Numbered from the stretch's first letter, positions 8,862 to 18,717 are shown. The stretch: DNA of 64,000 nucleotides from Verrucomicrobiota bacterium (GCA_017301995.1 JAFLEH010000015.1:90136-154135), one strand, 5' to 3'. The notes: generated by a model from the sequence alone, not told the origin. Numbers and translations are program-made.

Positions 8862-9788
8862 ATGAAACTGATCACCGGAACCGCCCACCGCGCGCTTGCA
8901 GAGCGTATTGCCGAGAATGTAGGAGAACCGCTTGCCGACGTGCATGTGACGGCGTTTCCGGATGGTGAGACCTTTGTGAAAATCAACGAGAACGTCCGCG
9001 GTGCCGACGTTTTCATCATCCAGCCGACCTGTCCGCCCACCAACCACAATCTGATGGAGCTTTTGATCATGGTGGATGCCGCCCGGCGTGCGAGCGCGGA
9101 GCGGATTACGGCCGTGATTCCGTTTTTCGGTTATGCCCGGCAGGACCGCAAGGACCAGCCGCGGGTGCCGATCACGGCGAAACTGGTGGCCAATCTGCTC
9201 ACCGCCGCCGGGGTTAGCCGGGTGCTCACCATGGATCTTCACGCGCCGCAGATCCAGGGTTTTTTCGACATTCCGGTGGATCATCTGTATGCGAAGCCGG
9301 CCCTGATCGGCTACCTTCGTGACCGCCATCCGGACGCGACGAATCTCACGGTGGTGTCGCCGGACGTGGGTGGGGTGAAAATGGCCCGCGCCTATGCCGA
9401 GGCGCTGGGAGCCGAGTTGGCGATCGTGGCGAAACATCGGGTGAGCGCCACCCGCGTGGAGGCCATGAACGTGATCGGTGAGGTCGAAGGACGGGATGTG
9501 GTGCTTGTTGACGACATGACCGAAACCGCCGGAACGCTCAAGGCGGCCGCCGAAATTCTCAAACGAAACGGTGCATTGAGGGTGTTCGCGGCGGTTTCGC
9601 ACGCGGTTCTGGGCGATATCGGCCGTGATCGGCTCCAGAATTCCGAGATCGAGGAAATCATCACCACCGACTCGGTACCCTACGCGACCGGACCCAAAGT
9701 GCGCGCGGTGAGCGTGGCTCCGCTGCTCGCCGAGGCGATCCGGCGCATCAGTGACGGGCAATCGGTCACCTCCCTATTTGAGGTTTGA
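8862..9788 (+). CDS. prs: Ribose-phosphate pyrophosphokinase
   Basis: This 308-residue cytosolic enzyme makes PRPP from ribose-5-phosphate and ATP for nucleotide, His and Trp synthesis. Sequence blocks include FPDGETFVKINENVRG, the ATP-binding FFGYARQDRKDQPR, MDLHAPQIQGFFDIPVDH, and the PRPP-binding loop VVLVDDMTETAGT. I chose the ATG at 8862 (MKLITGTAHRALAERIA) because an in-frame start at 8766 would add 32 residues with no family similarity and would overlap the upstream control region. A TTGCCG-N17-AACAAT promoter-like pair (8815-8843) ends just before this start. Length matches the family. Confidence 0.95.
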   Translation: MKLITGTAHRALAERIAENVGEPLADVHVTAFPDGETFVKINENVRGADVFIIQPTCPPTNHNLMELLIMVDAARRASAERITAVIPFFGYARQDRKDQPRVPITAKLVANLLTAAGVSRVLTMDLHAPQIQGFFDIPVDHLYAKPALIGYLRDRHPDATNLTVVSPDVGGVKMARAYAEALGAELAIVAKHRVSATRVEAMNVIGEVEGRDVVLVDDMTETAGTLKAAAEILKRNGALRVFAAVSHAVLGDIGRDRLQNSEIEEIITTDSVPYATGPKVRAVSVAPLLAEAIRRISDGQSVTSLFEV

Positions 9789-9831
9789 ACCGGAAAAAGC
9801 GGCCGTTCCGCTCGTTTTCAAAAACATTTTT

Positions 9832-9860
9832 TTGACAAGCGGGCTTCGGGCGGCTAAACC
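9832..9860 (+). promoter_or_regulatory. Predicted sigma70-type promoter for rplY
   Basis: TTGACA (9832-9837), a 17-base spacer, then TAAACC (9855-9860), about 60 bases before the rplY start. The same spacing and a similar -35 recur upstream of several other genes in the window. Confidence 0.6.
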
Positions 9861-9920
9861 GTGCGCCCCCGAGTCCGATGCCGGACGGGTACCTTCCCAC
9901 TCATTCCAACGATTCCTGAT

Positions 9921-10529
9921 ATGGCCAAGAAACTATCCTTGAAAGCCGCCCTGCGGGCCCGAACCGGTTCCGGCAGGCTCAACCAAATGCGCCGCGAAGG
10001 CTGGCTGCCGTCCGTGATTTACGGACGCGGCACCGAAAACCAGAACCTCAAGGTGGACGCCAAGGCTTTTGCCGAAATGCTTGCCGGGAGCACCTCGGAA
10101 AACATCGTGGTCAACCTGGATGTGGAAGGCGCCGGCACACGTCTGGCGTTCCTCCAGGCCGTTCATCACGACCCGCTCTCCGGCAAGGCACTGCATGCGG
10201 ACTTCCTCGCGATCGACGAAAACACGCCGATCACCGCGCACGTTCCCGTCCATCTCACTGGAGAGGCCGTTGGCGTCAAGGCGGGCGGTTTGCTCGAGTT
10301 GTACCTCCACACCGTCGAAATCATCTGCCTCCCGAACGATCTGCCCGAGGCGCTGTCGTTCGACGTCACCCACCTTGGCGAAGGCGATTCCCTCCACATC
10401 GGCGAGGTGACTTTCCCCGCCGGCGTGAAACCGACTCACGGTTCCGAGGTGGTCATCGCCCACATTGGCAAACAGGGGTCCGGTGAAGAAGCCGCCGCCG
10501 CGTCGGCTGCCGCCCCCGCCGCTCCCTGA
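9921..10529 (+). CDS. rplY: 50S ribosomal protein L25 / general stress protein Ctc
   Basis: A 202-residue protein of the long L25/CTC type, which binds 5S rRNA on the large ribosomal subunit. The N-terminal domain shows LKAALRARTGSGRLNQMRR and LPSVIYGRG, and the C-terminal beta domain contains FLQAVHHDPLSGKALHADF and PVHLTGEAVGVKAGG, both family hallmarks. It ends in an Ala/Pro/Glu-rich tail. The ATG at 9921 (MAKKLSLK) fits homologues; an upstream in-frame ATG at 9861 would overlap the promoter's -10 region. It follows prs, a gene order (prs then ctc) also common in Firmicutes and other phyla. A strong terminator follows at 10561. Confidence 0.94.
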   Translation: MAKKLSLKAALRARTGSGRLNQMRREGWLPSVIYGRGTENQNLKVDAKAFAEMLAGSTSENIVVNLDVEGAGTRLAFLQAVHHDPLSGKALHADFLAIDENTPITAHVPVHLTGEAVGVKAGGLLELYLHTVEIICLPNDLPEALSFDVTHLGEGDSLHIGEVTFPAGVKPTHGSEVVIAHIGKQGSGEEAAAASAAAPAAP

Positions 10530-10560
10530 GGCACCCCGTTTTCCGTTTTCCGGATTCATT

Positions 10561-10594
10561 CACCCGGGCCGTTCGCGGTCCGGGTGTTTTTTTT
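10561..10594 (+). terminator. Rho-independent terminator after rplY
   Basis: A 10-base stem with one mismatch (CACCCGGGCC / GGTCCGGGTG), six-base loop and a run of eight T. It lies 32 bases after the rplY stop and separates rplY from the next transcription unit. Confidence 0.88.
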
Positions 10595-10604
10595 GTCTTC
10601 GTTC

Positions 10605-10633
10605 TTGTCAGCCCATGTCTTGGCGGTTTAACT
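10605..10633 (+). promoter_or_regulatory. Predicted promoter for the 10660 gene
   Basis: TTGTCA (10605-10610), 17-base spacer, TTAACT (10628-10633), just after the rplY terminator. Its position, overlapping an upstream in-frame ATG at 10615, is the reason I place the gene start at GTG 10660. Confidence 0.5.
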
Positions 10634-10659
10634 GCGCGCCCACCGACCATTTCCCTACC

Positions 10660-11160
10660 GTGAAAGCCCACGAAATTTACGCCGCCGTAGATCCCGCCAT
10701 TGTCACACAGATGCTCGATTGGTTCCGTGCCAACGACCGCAACGTGTACAAGAGCGCCGTTGCCACGCTCGCCTCGAACCGCAAGCTGCGCCCGGTGTTC
10801 ATCCAGCAGAAAACCATGCCGGACCAATACGCGTGGATCCACAAAACGCTCAAACTCAACGCGTGCGACACCATCGGCGAACATCTCCTCCAGGCGTTCC
10901 TCATGGCCGGACAGCAATCGCTGCTGGCGATGTTCTGCGACGGCATGGGCATTCCCCACGACGGCAAGGGCTCGGTCGTTGGCGACCTGCCGAAGAAACT
11001 GGATGCCGACCGCCTGAACGAAACCATCGACCGCCTGATCGGGCTGTTCGATCCCAAACTGCTTACGGTTTACCTGCATTGCTTCAACAACCAGGTGCCG
11101 GACGGGTGGTCGGAACTGAGCGAAAAGCTGGCGTCCGATTCCCGGCTCACGCTGGCGTGA
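10660..11160 (+). CDS. Hypothetical soluble protein
   Basis: A 166-residue protein I do not recognise. It has no signal peptide or membrane segment and looks mainly alpha-helical. Notable segments are MLDWFRANDRNVYKSAV near the start, RKLRPVFIQQKTMPDQYAW and a C-terminal FDPKLLTVYLHCFNNQVPDGW. GTG at 10660 is preferred because a promoter-like element overlaps the alternative ATG at 10615. It is a single-gene unit between the rplY terminator and miaB, with its own promoter. Codon use is like its neighbours, so it is probably a genuine lineage gene rather than an import. Confidence 0.72.
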   Translation: MKAHEIYAAVDPAIVTQMLDWFRANDRNVYKSAVATLASNRKLRPVFIQQKTMPDQYAWIHKTLKLNACDTIGEHLLQAFLMAGQQSLLAMFCDGMGIPHDGKGSVVGDLPKKLDADRLNETIDRLIGLFDPKLLTVYLHCFNNQVPDGWSELSEKLASDSRLTLA

Positions 11161-11265
11161 TCCGCGCCACTCTCATTTTCCGGCCCGTGGGTGTCTAACG
11201 CACTCATCCGGCGCTTGAATTCCCGGATTCCGCGGGCATGGTTCCGCCTCCTTCCGAATTGAGCC

Positions 11266-12636
11266 ATGCCCAAAGTACACGTCAGAACCTACGGATGCCA
11301 GATGAACGAGCGCGACTCCGAACAGGTCGTGCGGATGTTCTTGGAGGGCGGCTACACCGTGACCGCCGACGAAAGCGAGGCGGACGCGATCCTGATCAAC
11401 ACCTGTTCGGTCCGCGACCAGGCCGAGCAGAAGGCGCTCGGGAAAATGGGCATGCTGGGCGCGCGCAACCGCCATCGGCCGCATGTGGTGTTAGGTTTCA
11501 TGGGCTGCATGGCCCAATCGCGCGGCGAAGAGCTTTTTTCCAGAATTCCGCGGCTCGACGTGGTGGTGGGCACGCAGAAATACCACCGGGTGTTCGAATA
11601 TGTGGACACGATCCTGCGGCGGCGTCTGGAGGCCCGGATGGATGATCCCGCACTCGCGCTCAAGGGCGGTACGGTGTGCGACATCGCGGAGGAGGAAGGT
11701 TCGCAAAACACCATCCGCGACCACCTGCCGAAGGAGCGCCAGGCCACCGCGTTCGTCTCGATCATGCAGGGCTGCAACATGCGCTGCTCGTTCTGTATCG
11801 TGCCGGACACCCGCGGCAAGGAGCGCGGCCGGCCGATAGGCGAGATCGTCGAGGAGGTCCGCCGCCTGGCCGACGGGGGTGTCAGGGAAGTGACTTTGCT
11901 AGGCCAGATCGTCAACCTGTATGGGCGCACCGAGTTTCCGCGGGTGGATGGGAAATCGCCGTTTGTCAGACTGTTGGAAGCGGTTCACGAAGTGCCGGGC
12001 ATCGAGCGGATCCGGTTCACCTCGCCGCACCCGATCGGTTACCGCGAGGATCTGGTTAGGGCGTTCACCTATCTGCCGAAACTGTGCTCGCACATCCATT
12101 TTCCGATGCAGAGCGGCTCCGACCGGATCCTTCAGGCGATGCGGCGGCCCTACAAAACCGAAAAGTTTGTCTCCATCTGTGAGGCGATGGCCGCCGCGCG
12201 GCCCGATCTGGCGATCACCACCGACATCATTGTCGGATTTCCGGGGGAAACCGAGGAGGATTTCTTGGATACGATGGCTGTGGTTGAGCGCTTGCGGTTC
12301 GACAACGCGTTCGTGTTCCGCTACTCACAGCGCCGCAACACGCCCGCCGCCGAAATGGACGGACAGTTGCCGGAAACGGAAAAGGAGGAACGCAACCAAC
12401 GGTTGTTAGCCGTGGTCAACCGGATCGCGGTGGAAAAGAACCGGGCGCTGGTCGGCACGGTCCAGCGGGTGCTTTGCGAGGGGACCTCCAAGACCAATGC
12501 CGCGCGTCTGACCGGCCGGACGTCCCAGAACAAGATCACCATTTTCGAGGGCGACGCGGGCCGGATGACCGGGGAGTTGGTGGACATTGCCATCGCCGAG
12601 ACCACCGGCTTCTCGCTCTACGGCGCGGTGGTGTGA
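11266..12636 (+). CDS. miaB: tRNA-2-methylthio-N6-dimethylallyladenosine synthase
   Basis: This 456-residue radical-SAM methylthiotransferase converts i6A37 to ms2i6A37 in tRNAs reading UNN codons. The N-terminal MTTase domain has its three cluster cysteines at positions 11 (YGCQMNERDS), 47 (INTCSVRDQAE) and 81 (GFMGCMAQ). The radical-SAM cluster is Cys170/174/177 in QGCNMRCSFCIVP. LLGQIVNLYG, SPHPIGYREDLV and HFPMQSGSDRIL are MiaB-type motifs (vs RimO). A C-terminal TRAM domain follows (GTVQRVLCEGTSK). The last 19 bases overlap the 3' end of the convergent antiporter gene. Confidence 0.96.
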   Translation: MPKVHVRTYGCQMNERDSEQVVRMFLEGGYTVTADESEADAILINTCSVRDQAEQKALGKMGMLGARNRHRPHVVLGFMGCMAQSRGEELFSRIPRLDVVVGTQKYHRVFEYVDTILRRRLEARMDDPALALKGGTVCDIAEEEGSQNTIRDHLPKERQATAFVSIMQGCNMRCSFCIVPDTRGKERGRPIGEIVEEVRRLADGGVREVTLLGQIVNLYGRTEFPRVDGKSPFVRLLEAVHEVPGIERIRFTSPHPIGYREDLVRAFTYLPKLCSHIHFPMQSGSDRILQAMRRPYKTEKFVSICEAMAAARPDLAITTDIIVGFPGETEEDFLDTMAVVERLRFDNAFVFRYSQRRNTPAAEMDGQLPETEKEERNQRLLAVVNRIAVEKNRALVGTVQRVLCEGTSKTNAARLTGRTSQNKITIFEGDAGRMTGELVDIAIAETTGFSLYGAVV

Positions 12637-14246
12637 TCGATGCGCTCCTCCGCGGGCTGCGGGGGTTCCGGTTTGGCCGGTATTCCGGGCAGCAGCATCA
12701 GGCACAGATAGACCACAAGCGTGGGCACCAGCGCGCCCAGCGCGAGCCGCAGCGGGGAAATGCCGTCTTTGAAAAATTTCCCCAACAAACTCTGCCCCGC
12801 CGGATTCGGCGCGTTCGCAATCACGGTTAGGCCGCCGCCCGCCACCGCGCCGGCCACCACCGCGTATTTCGCCTCGGGGCTGATTCCGGCCACCTGCGAC
12901 GCCAGATAGGTGATCGCGGCGTTGTCGTTGAAGGCGGTTAGGACCGTGGCGCCGAACATCAGGGTTTTGTCATGCAGCCCGAGGATCACCGGCTCGATCC
13001 ACCATGCCTGGCAGCCGCCGTGGACCACCAGCCCCGCGAGGAAGAACCCGACCAGCATCGGCCCGCGCAGGGCGATGGTGTTCTGGTGGTGCAGCGTGGC
13101 CATCACGAAGGCCATGAAAAACAGGAAACCGCCGATGAACAGCACCGGATAGTGGGTGGCATACACCGTCCAACCGAGAAACGCGAGATGGGTCGCCGTG
13201 ACCCACCAGGGCACGGGAGTTTCCCGGTCCTCCCAGTTTCCGGGACCGGCGGAGGCCGTCCGGTTTGCCAGTGGCGCGGAAAGCGACGCGAGATCCTTGC
13301 GGAAAACCAGCCAGTAGCCCGCGCTCGCCAAGCCGATCCCGATGAGCGATTTCCATCCGAACTGGGCCATCATGAACGGCGTGTCCCAGCCCCATTTTCC
13401 GGCCACCATCAGCACCGGCGGCGCTGCAAAGCTGGTTAGAGTGCCGCCTACCGAGATGTTGACGAACAACAGCCCGAGCGTGGCGTAGGCCAGCCGTGGC
13501 GAGGGATGGCAGGCGTAAAACCGCTTTCCCAGCAACAATGCGCCGATCGTCATCGCGGCCGGCTCGGTGATGAACGAACCGAGCACCGGTGCCACGGTTA
13601 GAACACTGAGCCACCACGCGGCCGGGCTGCCTTTCCCCAAGCCGGCTGCCAGCGACAGCACCCATTCCGCGAACCGCAGCACTGGCCTGCTGGCGGCGAT
13701 CGCCATGATCACCACGACGAACAACGGCTCGGTGAACTGGCAGTCCTGGCCGACATACATTTTGAAATCCGTCCAACTGTAATAGTGCGTGGCGGCGGCC
13801 ACCAGCGCGATCATCCACAGCCCGAACACCGCCTCCACCTCGCCGAGGAAATGAAACAGGGTGCCCAAGAAAGAGACTTCCGGCACAGCATCCGGGTGCT
13901 CGTCATCCGGAGCCTCCCGGGATTTCAGCTCTTCCTGATGCAAATGCTCGAAGCGATGGGCCAGGCGGGTAAACCAACCGCAGGCGAACGTGTGAATAAT
14001 GGCGAGCACGAAAATCACCGTGGCCGCCACGTTGAACGGTTCCGCCGCCGCCCGGGCCTTGATCACCTCCCATGCGCCGCCATCCACCGCCGGATAGGTC
14101 GGCAACGGACGCGGGAACGCGGCGTACTGGCTCATCCCGCCGCCCAAATCCGGATAGGCCGGATCCGGATGGTGCGCCGCTGCCATCGCCGATTGGAAAA
14201 ACAGCGGGAGCAGACAAATCATCAATACTGGGAAAAACCGGGCCAT
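12618..14246 (-). CDS. Putative Na+/H+ antiporter
   Basis: A 542-residue polytopic membrane protein with an N-terminal signal-like segment (MICLLPLFFQSAMAAAH) and about 12 hydrophobic helices. It matches the Na_H_antiport_2 type of putative sodium/proton antiporters by SFITEPAAMTIGALLLGKRF, NISVGGTLTSFAAPPVLMV and TAFNDNAAITYLASQV, which contain the polar residues and Asn-Asp-Asn pair expected in an ion pathway. The hydrophilic 90-130 region holds a His/Glu-rich stretch. It is a lone gene converging on miaB with a 19-base overlap. Substrate is inferred from family name only. Confidence 0.8.
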   Translation of the reverse strand: MARFFPVLMICLLPLFFQSAMAAAHHPDPAYPDLGGGMSQYAAFPRPLPTYPAVDGGAWEVIKARAAAEPFNVAATVIFVLAIIHTFACGWFTRLAHRFEHLHQEELKSREAPDDEHPDAVPEVSFLGTLFHFLGEVEAVFGLWMIALVAAATHYYSWTDFKMYVGQDCQFTEPLFVVVIMAIAASRPVLRFAEWVLSLAAGLGKGSPAAWWLSVLTVAPVLGSFITEPAAMTIGALLLGKRFYACHPSPRLAYATLGLLFVNISVGGTLTSFAAPPVLMVAGKWGWDTPFMMAQFGWKSLIGIGLASAGYWLVFRKDLASLSAPLANRTASAGPGNWEDRETPVPWWVTATHLAFLGWTVYATHYPVLFIGGFLFFMAFVMATLHHQNTIALRGPMLVGFFLAGLVVHGGCQAWWIEPVILGLHDKTLMFGATVLTAFNDNAAITYLASQVAGISPEAKYAVVAGAVAGGGLTVIANAPNPAGQSLLGKFFKDGISPLRLALGALVPTLVVYLCLMLLPGIPAKPEPPQPAEERIDHTTAP

Positions 14247-14617
14247 GGGTGCGAGCGGACCCTAGCGCCATACGGGAATTTCCGCAAATCTATCCGCCAT
14301 GTTTCGCGTGTTGCCGAAATCGTTTCCATTCCCTCCGGATGGTGGCCGACCATCACCTCGGAGTTGGCGGTTCTCAAATGCACGAGTTCAGGGAACAGAC
14401 GGTTGGACCATGAATGAAATCGGTCGGCAGATTCCACGGGCTCCTCAATTCGCTTCCCGGAATCCGCAAATTTTGCTTGGCAATGGTAGGAAATGGGATC
14501 AACCTACGGCAGCAAGGGGAAGGGAAAAGGGCCAATCCGTGGACGATTGGGCCTCCTTTCCCAGTTTCTTCGGTTGTGCGTTACTCGGGTTCCTGAAGCC
14601 CGGAAAGGATCCAGAAC
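14247..14617. other. Divergent intergenic region with a hairpin
   Basis: This 371-base gap separates the minus-strand antiporter from the plus-strand delta-60 gene. It must hold promoters for both but I see no convincing -35/-10 pair. The clearest structure is an imperfect hairpin at about 14522-14562 (GGGAAAAGGGCCAATC against GATTGGGCCTCCTTTCCC), about 55 bases before the downstream ATG. It lacks a T-run, so it is not an obvious terminator. A 60-codon frame at 14414-14596 has no recognisable content. Confidence 0.45.
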
Positions 14618-17600
14618 ATGAAAACCACTCCTACCGCCGCGAATCCGATGGTGTTCCGCCATCCGTACCTAACGGACATAATCCCTCTCAAGCGCCGTTT
14701 GGCCACGGGCGCGTCATGCTTGCTCGCTGCGGTTGTTTTGTCGGATGCGGAGCCCGCGGGGCTGGACAACACTTTCGGCACCGGAGGCGTCACCGCTCTC
14801 GGAGCCGGGACCGGCGATGATATCGCCAACGCGGTGGCGATCCAATCCGATGGCAAGATCCTGGTGGCGGGCCACACCTGGAATGGAGCGAACAACGATT
14901 TTCTGATCGGACGGTTTCAGAACTTCGGCGCTTCGGATCCGTATTTCGGAGGGCTTCACGCGACATCCGTTGGCAGCGGAGAGGACTATGGCCGGGCGAT
15001 CGCCGTGCAAAGCGACGGCAAGGTGCTGGTGGCCGGCAGCACCCACAACGGCACCAACTACGATTTCGCGGTGGTCCGTTATCTAACCGACGGGAGCCTC
15101 GATTATACCTTTGGAACCTTGGGCAGGGTTACCACGCCCATAGGCACGGGCAATGACTATGCCCGCGCTCTAACCATCCAGTCGGACGGCAGGATCGTGG
15201 TGGCCGGCTATGCGCAGGTTGGCACAACGACCGACATGGCCGTGGCCCGCTACCTGGATACCGGAGTTTTGGACACCGCGTTTTCCGGAGATGGAAAGGT
15301 CACGCTCGGTACCACGCTGACCCATGAATACGGGATGAGTGTTGCGATGAGCGGTGTCAAAGTCGTCGTGGGAGGATATGCGAAGGTGATCAGCAGTGGG
15401 GTCGAGTCGTTCGCCATCGTGCGTTTGGCCTCGGCCGGATCTGCCGACACCTCTTTCAACGGCACTGGAGCGGTTTCCACCAACATTGGCGGCACGGAAG
15501 ATCGGGCGCATGCGATCGCGGTCCAGTCCGACGGAAAAATCGTGGCGGCTGGTTACGCGGTGGAGGCGGGAGTCCACAAGTTCGCGCTTGCGCGCTACAA
15601 CACGACGGGGGGACTGGATGGAGGATTCGGCGTTGGGGGAACGGTGGTGACCGCGCTCGGTTCGGGAGCCTCTGCCGCCAACGCGATGCTCGTCCAACCG
15701 GATGGCAAAATCGTGGCCGCGGGCGAAGCGGTGGGAAGCGCGGGTGACTTCGCCGTGGTGCGGTATCTCGCCAACGGATCGGTCGATCCGGAGTTTTGCG
15801 GGGCCGGCCAGGCGATTGTGGCCGTGGGCACCGGAGCGGACTCGGCAAACGGTGTCGCGCTACAGAGCGATGGCAACCTGGTGGTGGCCGGAAGTACCCA
15901 CAACGGAGACAATCTCGACGTCGCCGTTGTCAGACTGTTAGGAAACCCGGTGCCGGAGATTGATATCGAATTCCCTGAGGGGTCCCCCCTGGCGGACGGA
16001 TCGGGAACGGTGGATTTCGGAGACACCACGGTTGGCACCGGTCCGCGGATCTATCGGGACGTGACCATCCGCAACACGGGATCGGCGAACCTAACCGGAT
16101 TGTTCGTCTCGATCGACGGTCCGGCGGCCGGGGACTACCTGATAAGCCAACCGGCGTCGATGACGCTCGCGCCGGGCGCCACCGCCACCGTCGCGCTGTC
16201 ATTCCTGCCGACCGCCGAGGGCACCAGGAGCGCCACCCTGCACGTGGCCAGCAACGACGTGAACGAGGGATCGTTTGATCTTTTCCTAACAGGGTCGGGC
16301 AAGGTTCCTCCCACGATCACCACCACCTCGCCGCTGCCGCCGGGGATGGTCAATACGCCCTACAATCTGGCATTCACGGCAACCGGAGGGACTCCGCCCT
16401 ACACGTGGAGCGTGGATTCGGGAGTCCTGCCCGCCGGTCTAACCTTGAGCGGACCCGGGATGCTGGTCGGCACGCCGTCGTCGGTGGTCAACGCCAACTT
16501 CACGGTGCGGGTTACCGGTGCGGACGGGCGGGCTTCCACCCTTGGATGTTCTCTAACGATAGTGGACGAGTTGAATCCCGGCGATCCCGATCCGTCGTTC
16601 GGCGGAGATGGCAAAGTGACCACTGCCGTTGGCACCGGAAACGACTCGGCACAAGCGGTGGTGGTGCAACCGGACGGCAAGGTGGTCGTCGCGGGCTTCA
16701 CCCAGATTGGGGGCGTTGAGGATTTCGCCGTGATCCGTTATCTAGCGGACGGCTTGCCGGACTCTTCGTTTGGCGCCGGAGGGATCGTGACCACGGCGGT
16801 GGGAACCTTCCGGGACTACGGTCGCTGTGTGGCTCTGCAAACCGATGGCAAAATCCTCGTCGCGGGTGAGGTAAGCAATGGCGGCGCCTACGATTTCGGA
16901 GTTGTCCGCTATTTGGCCAACGGCACGCCGGATCCGTCTTTCGGCACGGGCGGCATCGTTGTGGTGTCACTTGCTTCCAACAATGACTTTCCGAAGGGGA
17001 TCTTCGTCCGGGGCGATGGCAAGATCGTGGTGGCTGGCGCGGCGGATATCAATTTCGGGGTGGTCCGCCTCAACGCCAACGGCTCGCTTGACACTTCGTT
17101 CGGCACCACGGGAAAGGTCGTCACGGATTTTGGAACTAACACCTTCGACTACGCGGAAGCCGCCCTGATGCAGAGCGATGGCAAGATCATCGTTGCCGGA
17201 CGGGTGAGCACTTCCACCCGCGGCTACGACTTCGGGTTGATCCGCTATCAGGAGAATGGGGCGCTCGATACCACGTTCGGAACAAGCGGTAAGGTTGCCA
17301 CTCCGGTTGGTGGTGGAACCATGGAAGACATATGTTATGATCTCGCGGAACAAAACGATGGCAGGATCATCGCGGTAGGCGATTCCGTCTCCGGCGGATC
17401 GTCGATTGCGGTGGTGCGCTACACGGCGAACGGAGCGCTGGACGCCACGTTCGGATCCGGCGGCATCGGCACTTATGCGATCAGCAATGCCGCCAACCAC
17501 GGGCGCGCCGTGGCGGTGCAGAACGACGGGGCGATCATCGTCGCCGGATATGCCAACAGCCAGGGAAACACCGATTTTTTCGGTGGCATCCGGCTGCTTC

Positions 17601-18550
17601 CCGATGGGGCGGCGGACAGTTCGTTTGGTGTGACCGGCCGGTTAGTTACGAGATTCGGCGCCGGTCCTGACCGGGCCTATGGAATCGCGCTGCAAAGCGC
17701 TGGCGGGATCGTGTTGGCCGGCGAGGCTTTCAACGGGACGAACACCGATGTGGCGGTCGCCCGTTATGTGGGTCCTCTGGCGGCGGAAATCGTGGTGGAG
17801 GATCAGGCCGGGACTCCGTTGGTGGACGGCGCGTCCGGAGTGGATTTCGGCAGCGCCGCCACCTCGCGGGTTTTCACCATCCGCAACGCGGGAACCGCCG
17901 CTCTAACGGGCGTGCACGGCGATCTTGACGGGGCCAACGCCGCCGACTTCACCATCACCCAGCCGGCGACCACGGTGCTGGTGCCGGGTACCGCCATTTC
18001 ATTCACGGTCACATTTGCGCCGGGCGCTTCCGGCGCGCGTCTCGCCTCGCTTCACGTGATCAGCAACGACGCGGATGAGGGGTCGTTTGACATCGGTCTG
18101 GCAGGCGGCACCGCGGCCAGTCCGTTGCTTGCCTGGCGTCTCAGCCATTTTGGCAACGCGGACAACTCGGGCATCGGAGCGGACAGTTATGACTACGACA
18201 AAGACGGCTTGGCAAACCTGCTAGAGTATGCCTTCGCCGGCGATCCCAAGGCTGCCAGCCCGTCTATCCAACCGATCATGCCGCCGTTGGGTGGCGGCCA
18301 GCGCGCGATCGCTTTCCGCTGCGACGCGAGCCGGACGGACATCACCTACACGGTCCAGGCGTCCGCCACGCTTGCGGCGGGTTCATGGATCGACATCGCA
18401 CGTTCCACCGGAGGGGCCGCCACGGTGCCGATCAATGGCCTTGGCACGGTTTCGGACTCGGGAGCCAGCCTCAGGGTGGTGACCGTCACCCCGGTTGCGG
18501 GGGTGTTCCCTGCGGGCAGAGGTTTCCTGCGGGTGAAGGTTTCCCATTGA
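14618..18550 (+). CDS. Large secreted delta-60 repeat / choice-of-anchor-D protein
   Basis: A 1310-residue exported protein. After a signal segment (ATGASCLLAAVVLSDAEPA, about residues 28-46) it carries two blocks of delta-60 repeats (about 48-440 and 655-1050), each repeat built on 'QSDGKIVVAG ... FAVVRY..DGSLD..FG..G'. Between them lie an ASH/choice-of-anchor-D beta domain (about 446-560) and a putative Ig domain (about 564-650). A second ASH domain (1055-1170) and a terminal module starting DYDKDGLANLLEYAF follow. Such proteins probably form beta-propeller-like or elongated surface structures; no enzymatic site is visible. No PEP-CTERM or LPXTG tail is present despite the nearby exosortase. 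Seven of eight Leu-Thr pairs in it are encoded CTA-AC. Confidence 0.87.
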   Translation: MKTTPTAANPMVFRHPYLTDIIPLKRRLATGASCLLAAVVLSDAEPAGLDNTFGTGGVTALGAGTGDDIANAVAIQSDGKILVAGHTWNGANNDFLIGRFQNFGASDPYFGGLHATSVGSGEDYGRAIAVQSDGKVLVAGSTHNGTNYDFAVVRYLTDGSLDYTFGTLGRVTTPIGTGNDYARALTIQSDGRIVVAGYAQVGTTTDMAVARYLDTGVLDTAFSGDGKVTLGTTLTHEYGMSVAMSGVKVVVGGYAKVISSGVESFAIVRLASAGSADTSFNGTGAVSTNIGGTEDRAHAIAVQSDGKIVAAGYAVEAGVHKFALARYNTTGGLDGGFGVGGTVVTALGSGASAANAMLVQPDGKIVAAGEAVGSAGDFAVVRYLANGSVDPEFCGAGQAIVAVGTGADSANGVALQSDGNLVVAGSTHNGDNLDVAVVRLLGNPVPEIDIEFPEGSPLADGSGTVDFGDTTVGTGPRIYRDVTIRNTGSANLTGLFVSIDGPAAGDYLISQPASMTLAPGATATVALSFLPTAEGTRSATLHVASNDVNEGSFDLFLTGSGKVPPTITTTSPLPPGMVNTPYNLAFTATGGTPPYTWSVDSGVLPAGLTLSGPGMLVGTPSSVVNANFTVRVTGADGRASTLGCSLTIVDELNPGDPDPSFGGDGKVTTAVGTGNDSAQAVVVQPDGKVVVAGFTQIGGVEDFAVIRYLADGLPDSSFGAGGIVTTAVGTFRDYGRCVALQTDGKILVAGEVSNGGAYDFGVVRYLANGTPDPSFGTGGIVVVSLASNNDFPKGIFVRGDGKIVVAGAADINFGVVRLNANGSLDTSFGTTGKVVTDFGTNTFDYAEAALMQSDGKIIVAGRVSTSTRGYDFGLIRYQENGALDTTFGTSGKVATPVGGGTMEDICYDLAEQNDGRIIAVGDSVSGGSSIAVVRYTANGALDATFGSGGIGTYAISNAANHGRAVAVQNDGAIIVAGYANSQGNTDFFGGIRLLPDGAADSSFGVTGRLVTRFGAGPDRAYGIALQSAGGIVLAGEAFNGTNTDVAVARYVGPLAAEIVVEDQAGTPLVDGASGVDFGSAATSRVFTIRNAGTAALTGVHGDLDGANAADFTITQPATTVLVPGTAISFTVTFAPGASGARLASLHVISNDADEGSFDIGLAGGTAASPLLAWRLSHFGNADNSGIGADSYDYDKDGLANLLEYAFAGDPKAASPSIQPIMPPLGGGQRAIAFRCDASRTDITYTVQASATLAAGSWIDIARSTGGAATVPINGLGTVSDSGASLRVVTVTPVAGVFPAGRGFLRVKVSH

Positions 18551-18688
18551 CGAAATGGAAGGGTGTCGGAGCCGGACTAAATCGGGGGGATACGGAGCAA
18601 ATTGGGAAAAGCGGGGATCTAACTGCCCGTGCCGGCGTTCGTTCGCGATTCCAAAATTCCGGAATCTTTCCAGAACGCGAGGTGGTTC

Positions 18689-18717
18689 TTGACAGAGCGG
18701 GGCGGTTTGGCCAGTTT
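18689..18717 (+). promoter_or_regulatory. Predicted promoter of the SBP-OmpA/ABC operon
   Basis: A perfect TTGACA at 18689-18694 with a 17-base spacer to CAGTTT (18712-18717), 38 bases before the operon's first ATG. The -10 is poor, so the call rests mainly on the -35 and position. Confidence 0.4.

Noticed and set aside
14618..18550. Delta-60 protein as the exosortase substrate
   Set aside because: Its C-terminus ends GRGFLRVKVSH with no PEP motif, hydrophobic helix or basic tail.
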